The notes below the pieces were generated by a model. That model had not been told where the DNA came from and searched no databases. It saw only the letters and a program-made list of their open reading frames with translations. Positions 53,543 to 58,201 of a DNA stretch of 58,201 nucleotides are shown one piece after another. This DNA is from Deltaproteobacteria bacterium (GTDB lineage: Bacteria > Desulfobacterota > Desulfarculia > Adiutricales > Adiutricaceae): contig JAISCZ010000151.1 of NCBI GenBank assembly GCA_031265205.1, positions 1 through 58,201 on the forward strand, given 5' to 3'. Position numbers and translations under genes: made by a program. Positions within the stretch are counted from its first letter, which is position 1; each line of letters begins with the position of its first letter.

Positions 53543-53605
53543 AACGTCCCAACTTAAAACCGTAAAAAAAAGCGTTCCCGGAAAGCCCCTCGCGCGCGAG
53601 GCCGC

Positions 53606-53673
53606 GGCCCGGAAAAAAAAGGAAAGGGTCGGCCCGCGCGCTCCGCCCAAGGCGGACGCCCCGCGGGCCGACC
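53606..53673 (-). terminator. Terminator/attenuator between rpsB and tsf
   Basis: In the minus direction GGTCGGCCCGCG pairs with CGCGGGCCGACC (12 bp), with an inner TCCGCC/GGCGGA pair. It is followed by CTTTCCTTTTTTTTCC, a T-rich tract. The shape is that of a Rho-independent terminator. A partial terminator at this point would give more S2 than EF-Ts mRNA. Confidence 0.8.
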
Positions 53674-53717
53674 TCAAACCGCGAAAGCCCTGGTGGGGAT
53701 ACCCCCCAGACGACTCT

Positions 53718-54581
53718 TTAGTCGACCTCGCCCTCGGGGTTAATGGTGTCCAAATAGGCCGCGGGCGCGCTTTCCACGGGCGGGCTCGGGCTCTGGGGGG
53801 CGGGCTCGTAGGTGGGCTCCAGGGGAGGCAATTCCCCCTCGCTCGCGGCGCCCTGGGGGTTTTCTTCCTTGTCGGCCTGGGCCTGGGCCTGCTCCGCCCA
53901 GCGGGACCGGCCTTCCAGGCAGGCGTCGGCCATCTTCGCGGCCATGAGTTTAATGGCGCGGATGGCGTCGTCGTTGCCGGGGATGATGAAGTCGACGTCG
54001 TCGGGGTCGCAGTTGGTGTCGACCACGGCCACCACGGGGATGCCCAGGCGGCGGGCCTCGGCGGTGGCGATGTTCTCGCGGCGGGGGTCGATGACGAAGA
54101 TGGCGCCGGGCAGCCGGTCCATCTCCTTGATGCCCCCGAGGTTCTTGCGGAGCTTGACCATCTGGTTTTCCAGCTGGATGATCTCCTTTTTATAATACAG
54201 GTTGATGGTCCCGTCGGCCTTCATCTGCTCGAGCCTTTTCAGGCGCTCGATGCTCTTCTTGATGGTGACGAAGTTGGTCAGGGTGCCGCCCAGCCAGCGG
54301 GAGTTGATGTAAAACATCCCGGCGCGGTTGGCCTCGTCCTGGATGGCGTCGGCGGCCTGCTTCTTGGTCCCGACGAAGAGGAGGCTGCGGCCCTCGGCCA
54401 CGGTGTTGACCACGAAGTTGTAGGCGGTCTTGAAGAGCTGGACCGTCTTCTGCAGGTCGATGATGTAGATGCCGTTGCGGGCGCCGAAGATGTATGGTTT
54501 CATCTTCGGGTTCCAGCGCCTGGTCTGGTGTCCGAAATGGACGCCGGCTTCCAGGAGCTGCTTCATGCTGACTAGGCTCAT
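53718..54581 (-). CDS. rpsB: 30S ribosomal protein S2
   Basis: 287 residues. The S2 signature set is complete: [64 protein letters not shown] and [13 protein letters not shown]. coli S2 has 241 residues; here an extra tail of about 45 (Pro, Glu and Ala-rich) follows. First gene of the translation operon, with a good promoter and a leader hairpin upstream. Confidence 0.97.
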   Translation of the reverse strand: MSLVSMKQLLEAGVHFGHQTRRWNPKMKPYIFGARNGIYIIDLQKTVQLFKTAYNFVVNTVAEGRSLLFVGTKKQAADAIQDEANRAGMFYINSRWLGGTLTNFVTIKKSIERLKRLEQMKADGTINLYYKKEIIQLENQMVKLRKNLGGIKEMDRLPGAIFVIDPRRENIATAEARRLGIPVVAVVDTNCDPDDVDFIIPGNDDAIRAIKLMAAKMADACLEGRSRWAEQAQAQADKEENPQGAASEGELPPLEPTYEPAPQSPSPPVESAPAAYLDTINPEGEVD

Positions 54582-54605
54582 GTTTTCTCCCTAAGGTTTA
54601 TCCTC

Positions 54606-54644
54606 CGTCCGAAGACACCCAAAGGGCACCTCAAGTTTCGGACG
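54606..54644 (-). promoter_or_regulatory. Leader hairpin before rpsB
   Basis: CGTCCGAA pairs with TTCGGACG (8 bp), directly upstream of the rpsB ribosome binding region. The position suits S2 autoregulation, as known for rpsB leaders, but sequence similarity to a described motif was not established. Confidence 0.4.
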
Positions 54645-54740
54645 TGCGGCGATGCGGGCCGGGGTCGGCGGCGCCATGGCGGGAGACCGGCGGCCTCCCC
54701 CCAGGCCCGGACGACCCGTGGGGCTCGATAAATCCTATCA

Positions 54741-54769
54741 AGTATAAACCGCGCGGGGCGAAAAATCAA
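54741..54769 (-). promoter_or_regulatory. Sigma-70 promoter of the rpsB operon
   Basis: On the minus strand TTGATT (54764-54769), a 17-base spacer and TATACT (54741-54746). Transcription would begin about 150 bases before the rpsB ATG. Confidence 0.7.
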
Positions 54770-55513
54770 GATGGTTCGGACTGGGAAATTATGGACAATG
54801 GCAGGCTTTACGAGTGGATGAAAGAACAATTTATTATTATTGTTCGCCTTTATGTCGGCGGCGGTCAATTTTTTGGCCGGCGACAGTTCAGGCATGTTGA
54901 TAAAATAATAATTTGTAAATAATATAATATTTTATATCAAAAAATAAATATTTTATTTATAAAAAGTTACTAATATCATTGCTTCGCCAAAAAAAAGACA
55001 CTCCCAAGCATCATATCGTCATGGCCATCCGAAATCGGACGCGCAAAGACCGGGGACGGGGTCCGCGGAGCCAGAAAGCCGTCTCCGACCGCCGGACGCC
55101 CCCGCGCCCCGGCGAGGTCGCCCGGACGGCCCGGAAGCCATTGGCCGAAAAAAAAGGCGCGTCCTGGGCCCCGATCGCTCCCGACCGCCTTTTTTGGCGG
55201 CGGGCGCGGGCGGGACGGCCGGGGGAAAGACGCCTCATGACGCCGGCCGCCCCCCCCTGCCTCGGCGGATGAAACGCGCGTGGTGTCATACGGCGGCGCG
55301 ATGGCAGGGAGGACGTTTGCTTTTTAAGACGGCCCGTTATGCGGCCGAACTTGTAAAAAACCTGTCCCGTGGTCTTGGATTGCGCCTCGGCAAGCATCCG
55401 TCCAATTGACGAGAGCGTATGGAAAAATGACTGTCCGCACCCAGCATGGTCTTTTAAGAACGACCAAACGACGCGCTCAACGCTGCCAACTATTGCATGA
55501 CAATGGTTGTTTT
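54770..55513. other. Intergenic stretch with AT-rich patch
   Basis: 54895-54975 is almost pure A/T. 55020-55270 is GC-rich with overlapping short frames that I cannot support. The right part leads into the IS110 remnant. Confidence 0.45.
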
Positions 55514-55858
55514 ATGTCATTTTCGCCAATTATACAATCGACAATCGGGCTTGACGTTCACGGTAAGATTCTTGTCGCTTGTCATCTGACAAAAGATGAC
55601 GAGACAGGCAAGGTCGCGCATGAATTCGGTACTTTCAGCACTTTCAGTGCCGGGCTTGAAGAATTAGCCAAACGGGTCGATAATCATGGCAATTTTCCCG
55701 TAATGAGGGAAAGCGCTAATGTTTATCGGATGATGCCTTGAAAAGTCCTTATGGAACATGGTATTATATTTGACGCGGTAAATGCCGGACACATTAAGAA
55801 CGCGCCTGGTCATGAGACGGACTTTGCCGACAGCTTATGGCCGTGCCATAATAGCCGC
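55514..55858 (+). pseudogene. IS110-family transposase N-terminal remnant
   Basis: The DEDD transposase start is clear: IGLDVHGKILVACHLTKDD, then EFGTFSTF and the MRESANVY box (the Glu box). A TGA at 55739 breaks the frame; the same frame continues with VNAGHIKNAPGHETDFADSLW, the third conserved block. It then ends at about 55858, where composition changes to very GC-rich. About 110 codons of roughly 340-400 remain, so it is dead. ATG 55514 starts the family-like part. Confidence 0.8.
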
Positions 55859-56009
55859 GTTGCCACCGCCGCGGGGCGGCGTTCCGACGCCGGGAGCCCC
55901 GGTTTTTAAAAAGTAACGGCCCGCCGGCAACGGGGGGCCCGGGGGGGGCCGCGGCCGACGCCCGCCGTCCTGGCCGCGGCCGCCCCCGTAAACGTCAGGG
56001 AGCGATCGT

Positions 56010-57257
56010 ATGCCGAACGGAATAAACTTGGGGGCGGCCATGGCCTACACGAACGCCTTCAACGACGCGCTGGTGGGGACGGGCGTCATGGGCCTGCTGC
56101 CGGAGCTCCATCCCGCCTCGCCGGACCTCCTCGCGGCCGCGGCCTTCTACAAGGCCGTCGACGGCGGGTCTTGGGGACGCGCCCCCTCCTGGACGGAGGG
56201 CTCCTCGGCCAGGATGCTGTTCCCCGGGGCCGACATGAAGGAGGCCCGGATCGCCGACTGCCTGGCCGCGGTCGGCGCCCCCGGCGTCTTCGACAAGTTC
56301 TTCGCCGGCTGGCTGGACATTCTGAAAAAGCTGCCCGGCGGCGACGCGCTCGGGGCGGGCGGGGCCGCCGCCAAACCAGCCGTCAAGTCGCTCGAGGCCG
56401 CCGCCGGGGCGCCGGAGGCCGGCTTCGAACGCCTCCCCGTCTTCGAGGACGAGCCCCGCTCCTCCGTCAGGCGCGCGTACCTGGCCGACCTGAAGGAAGG
56501 CGGCGTCGTCATGTCGAGCTTTTACCCCAAACGCTTCGTCGACGAGTCGGACCTCGCGCAGTTTCTGGACGCGGCCAAAAAGCTGGGTCTGGGCCCGGAC
56601 AGGGCGGTCCTGGGCGGCGACTACCTCACCCTGGAGAACATCGGGTTCATCCGGGAGTCCGGCGCGCATTTCATGGCCTCCAAGGTCCCGGCCGGGTTGC
56701 CTCCCGAGGACCTCGACGCCCCGGCCGTCGTCGGCGCCGACAACGCCGCGGTGTCCGGGAACGCCTGCTATTTCGTCGTCAGGAGGCCCGGCGAGCTCCT
56801 GGGCCGCCCGGCCTGGTTCTACTCCTGCCTGGACTGCGCCAAGCTGGCCGGCGCCTTCTTCGGGCCCCCGGCCGATCCCGAGGTCGTCCAGACGGCAAGG
56901 GAGAGGGCCGGCTTCTTCAACCTCGTCTCCTCTCTGGACCTCCCCGTCGGGACCGTCCTGCGCCTCCGCGGCATCCCCGCCCCCGGCGCCCGGGAGCGGG
57001 CCGACCTGTTCGACGGCCCGGGCCTGCCCGCCGAAAGTCTGGCCAGGGCGGTCGAGATCGCCAGGGGGCAGTTTTTCCTCTCCTTTCTGACCAGCCTCAT
57101 GCGCGACCTCCTCGAGGCCGTCCACGCGGCCAGGGGGCTGGACTTCGCCGACGCCAGAAAAAAGCTCGCCGGATTCAAATGCCATGAGTTTTTCGACAAC
57201 CTGACTGCCGGCCGCCCCGCCCCGGGCGGGCCGGTGTCCGCGGGCCGGCCCTACTGA
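56010..57257 (+). CDS. Divergent IS4/IS1634-like transposase relative, probably inactive
   Basis: 415 residues. The outline follows IS1634-type transposases: an N-terminal LLAAAAFYKAVDGG and WTE, ARIADCLAAVGAPGVFDKFFAGWL, a central block DLAQFLDAAKKLGLG then LTLENIGFIRESGAHFMA, and a C-terminal RAGFFNLVSSLDL, FFLSFLTSLMRDLLEA. The catalytic acid boxes are not where expected: the usual YDTT segment is replaced by Ala/Gly-rich sequence, and the LDRGY-like box reads LGGDYLT. AGGGAG lies 7 bases before the ATG, and a terminator follows, so it may be expressed. A longer antisense frame (55995-57488) exists but lacks any family match. Resemblance is by pattern only. Confidence 0.5.
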   Translation: MPNGINLGAAMAYTNAFNDALVGTGVMGLLPELHPASPDLLAAAAFYKAVDGGSWGRAPSWTEGSSARMLFPGADMKEARIADCLAAVGAPGVFDKFFAGWLDILKKLPGGDALGAGGAAAKPAVKSLEAAAGAPEAGFERLPVFEDEPRSSVRRAYLADLKEGGVVMSSFYPKRFVDESDLAQFLDAAKKLGLGPDRAVLGGDYLTLENIGFIRESGAHFMASKVPAGLPPEDLDAPAVVGADNAAVSGNACYFVVRRPGELLGRPAWFYSCLDCAKLAGAFFGPPADPEVVQTARERAGFFNLVSSLDLPVGTVLRLRGIPAPGARERADLFDGPGLPAESLARAVEIARGQFFLSFLTSLMRDLLEAVHAARGLDFADARKKLAGFKCHEFFDNLTAGRPAPGGPVSAGRPY

Positions 57258-57314
57258 GCGTCCCCGTCGTCGCCGGGGCGGATCGGGCGGCCGGGCGCCG
57301 GACGGGCAAAATAT

Positions 57315-57360
57315 GCGGCCGAAATAAAAACGCGGCCGAATGAAAACGCGGCCGAAATAA
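57315..57360. repeat. Short tandem repeat, three units
   Basis: GCGGCCGAA followed by AAT or TGA and an A run occurs three times with a 16-17-base period. Confidence 0.75.
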
Positions 57361-57380
57361 TTTTTCAGACGTTGAAAATT

Positions 57381-57430
57381 AAGGCCGGGGAGCGGCATGA
57401 CGCCCGTCGACCCGGCCTTTCTTATTTTTA
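57381..57430 (+). terminator. Terminator after the transposase-like gene
   Basis: AAGGCCGGG pairs with CCCGGCCTT around a 21-base loop, followed by TCTTATTTTTA. Confidence 0.6.
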
Positions 57431-57601
57431 ACGTTCTCCTCCTTCGTCTGCTGTCATCCGTCCGGCTTTTCCTTGCCCCCGTCGTCATCGGTCTTTTTCA
57501 TCCGTCCGGTTTTTCCTCTTTTCCCGCTCGCCCCGGCCTTTTGCTATTTTTTCATTTTGACGTTTCCCCGGGGCTTTTCCGGCAAAAAAATCGGGCGGGA
57601 C

Positions 57602-57626
57602 AAACCCCGGCCGCCGGCCGGGGTTT
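57602..57626 (-). terminator. Terminator of the chemoreceptor gene
   Basis: AAACCCCGGCC pairs exactly with GGCCGGGGTTT around a 3-base loop, 75 bases after the chemoreceptor stop. On the minus strand, GTCCCGCCCGATTTTTTTG follows, with its T run set back about 12 bases. Confidence 0.65.
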
Positions 57627-57700
57627 CGTCTCGCCCGAGGACCGGCGCCGGCAAGGAGCCCGGCGGTCGACGGCGTTAGGCGCGGCGGAGGGCGGCCCGC

Positions 57701-58201
57701 CTAAAATTCGAAATCGTCGTTGGGCTCCATGGGCAGGGTCTTCTCGAGGCTCTTGTTCGACTTGGCCGGCTTGTTGGAGCCGAGGGCCAGGGGCGGCCCC
57801 TTGGGCTTGGAGGACGAGCCGGTCGGTTTGTAGCCCGCGCCCGCCCCGGAGTTTCCGTGGACGGTTCTGGTCATGTCGTCCACGGCCCCCAGGAGCCTGC
57901 CCGCCTGGGTGGCGAGCTGGCTGGCGGCGCTGGCGGACTCCTCGGCCGAGGCGGCGTTGGACTGGGTGACCTTGTCCATCTGGGTCATGGCCGTGGTGAT
58001 CTGGCCGATGCCCTGGGACTGCTCCCTGGAGGCCTCGGCCACCTCGGAGACCAGCTGGCTGACCTTGGCGGCGTGCTCGGTCACGGTCTGGAAGTTCTCC
58101 GAGGTGGAGTTGACCATCTCGGAGCCCGAGTTGATGTTGCTGATGGTCGCGGCGATCAGGTCGGCCGTGTTCTTGGCGGCGTCGGCGCTGCGGATGGCCA
58201 G
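57701..58201 (-). CDS. Methyl-accepting chemotaxis protein, C-terminal part (5' end beyond the window)
   Basis: The visible 166 residues begin inside the signalling domain (LAIRSADAAKNTADLI), just after the CheA/CheW-binding tip, and run back through the descending helix with SREQSQGIGQITTAMTQMDKVTQ and NAASAEESASAASQL, the methylation helix. The C-terminal 45 residues are a flexible Gly/Ser/Lys/Pro linker that ends in PNDDFEF, an acidic-aromatic tail like that of many deltaproteobacterial receptors, where it may dock CheR or CheB. The frame stays open to the right edge, so sensor and membrane parts are outside. ATG at 58117 is internal. Confidence 0.93.
   Translation of the reverse strand: MAIRSADAAKNTADLIAATISNINSGSEMVNSTSENFQTVTEHAAKVSQLVSEVAEASREQSQGIGQITTAMTQMDKVTQSNAASAEESASAASQLATQAGRLLGAVDDMTRTVHGNSGAGAGYKPTGSSSKPKGPPLALGSNKPAKSNKSLEKTLPMEPNDDFEF

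Larger units (their letters stand above)
57258..57700. other. Intergenic region with tandem repeats and two terminators
   Basis: Contains the GCGGCCGAA tandem repeat and the terminators listed below. No gene is supported. Confidence 0.5.

Noticed and set aside
53286-54575. 429-codon plus-strand frame antisense to tsf and rpsB
   Set aside because: Antisense shadow of highly conserved genes; no start signal.
57315-57360. Three-unit repeat as CRISPR
   Set aside because: Units are adjacent without spacers and no cas gene is present.
55995-57488. 497-codon minus-strand open frame overlapping the transposase-like gene
   Set aside because: It has no family resemblance and is Gly/Arg-rich as expected of antisense frames in GC-rich DNA; the plus-strand gene has a ribosome binding site and terminator.

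Overview
The window looks like chromosome from a GC-rich anaerobic bacterium with Desulfobacterota (deltaproteobacterial) habits. The pointers are a three-domain NifU next to NifS, a NuoE/NuoF/HydA-type electron-bifurcating-hydrogenase gene set, a Thermoanaerobacter-type secondary alcohol dehydrogenase, tandem YggT/DUF167 genes, and a chemoreceptor ending in an acidic, aromatic tail. The assignment is inference; no rRNA is present. The GC-rich background, dense in CGCG, is broken by AT-rich islands, and decayed genes are common, so the genome appears to be both taking in foreign DNA and eroding.

Layout. 1-1263: 5' part of an unknown membrane-anchored protein that runs off the left edge. 2.0-6.55 kb: accessory segment bounded by two imperfect 22-bp direct repeats, holding a headless DUF4143 ATPase, the 3' end of a P4-type integrase, a frameshifted GNAT acetyltransferase, a SWIM zinc-finger protein with a duplicated 3' end, and a small basic protein. 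7.6-11.7 kb: hydrogenase-like operon whose catalytic subunit lacks one expected H-cluster cysteine, followed by a zinc-ribbon/HTH protein. 12.3-13.4 kb: NADP-type secondary alcohol dehydrogenase. 14.0-15.7 kb: AAA-ATPase/PD-(D/E)XK protein split at a run of eight A. 17.1-18.5 kb: ABC-F ribosome-protection-type ATPase with a possible leader peptide. 18.7-20.3 kb: AT-rich toxin-antitoxin-like pair (ImmA/IrrE plus DUF4411 PIN) at the 3' end of tRNA-Leu(CAG). 21.3-27 kb: ribF, DUF167, YggT, kdsD, rlpA and dacB. 27.8-28.5 kb: low-complexity Pro/Ala/Arg-rich ORF. 29.0-31.3 kb: nifU and nifS. 31.9-33.6 kb: orphan 551-residue protein. 33.8-35.1 kb: exported PQQ-type glucose dehydrogenase. 36.2-43.8 kb: AT-rich type I restriction-modification locus with two hsdS genes, one cut by a stop codon. 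44.5-54.8 kb: long minus-strand run, rpsB-tsf-pyrH-frr, then an SGNH/alpha-beta hydrolase fusion, a heterodimeric ABC exporter and a DUF721/DciA gene. 55.5-58.2 kb: IS110 remnant, a divergent IS1634-like transposase relative, and the C-terminal part of a chemoreceptor.

How the genes fit together. NifU/NifS would supply iron-sulfur clusters to the cluster-rich hydrogenase-like complex. NuoE- and NuoF-like subunits would pass electrons between NAD(P)H and the HydA-like subunit. KdsD (LPS Kdo precursor), RlpA, DacB, the exporter and the hydrolase fusion serve the cell envelope. The type I R-M locus and PIN pair are defence or addiction modules; the ATPase/nuclease and ABC-F proteins may also be protective.

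The strongest candidates for something undescribed are the HydA-like protein with Cys-to-Ala at the first H-cluster ligand, the SGNH plus esterase fusion, the poly-A split ATPase/nuclease, the double-hsdS locus with a small ORF fused by ATGA overlaps on both sides, and the unrecognised proteins at 1-1263 and 31922-33577.
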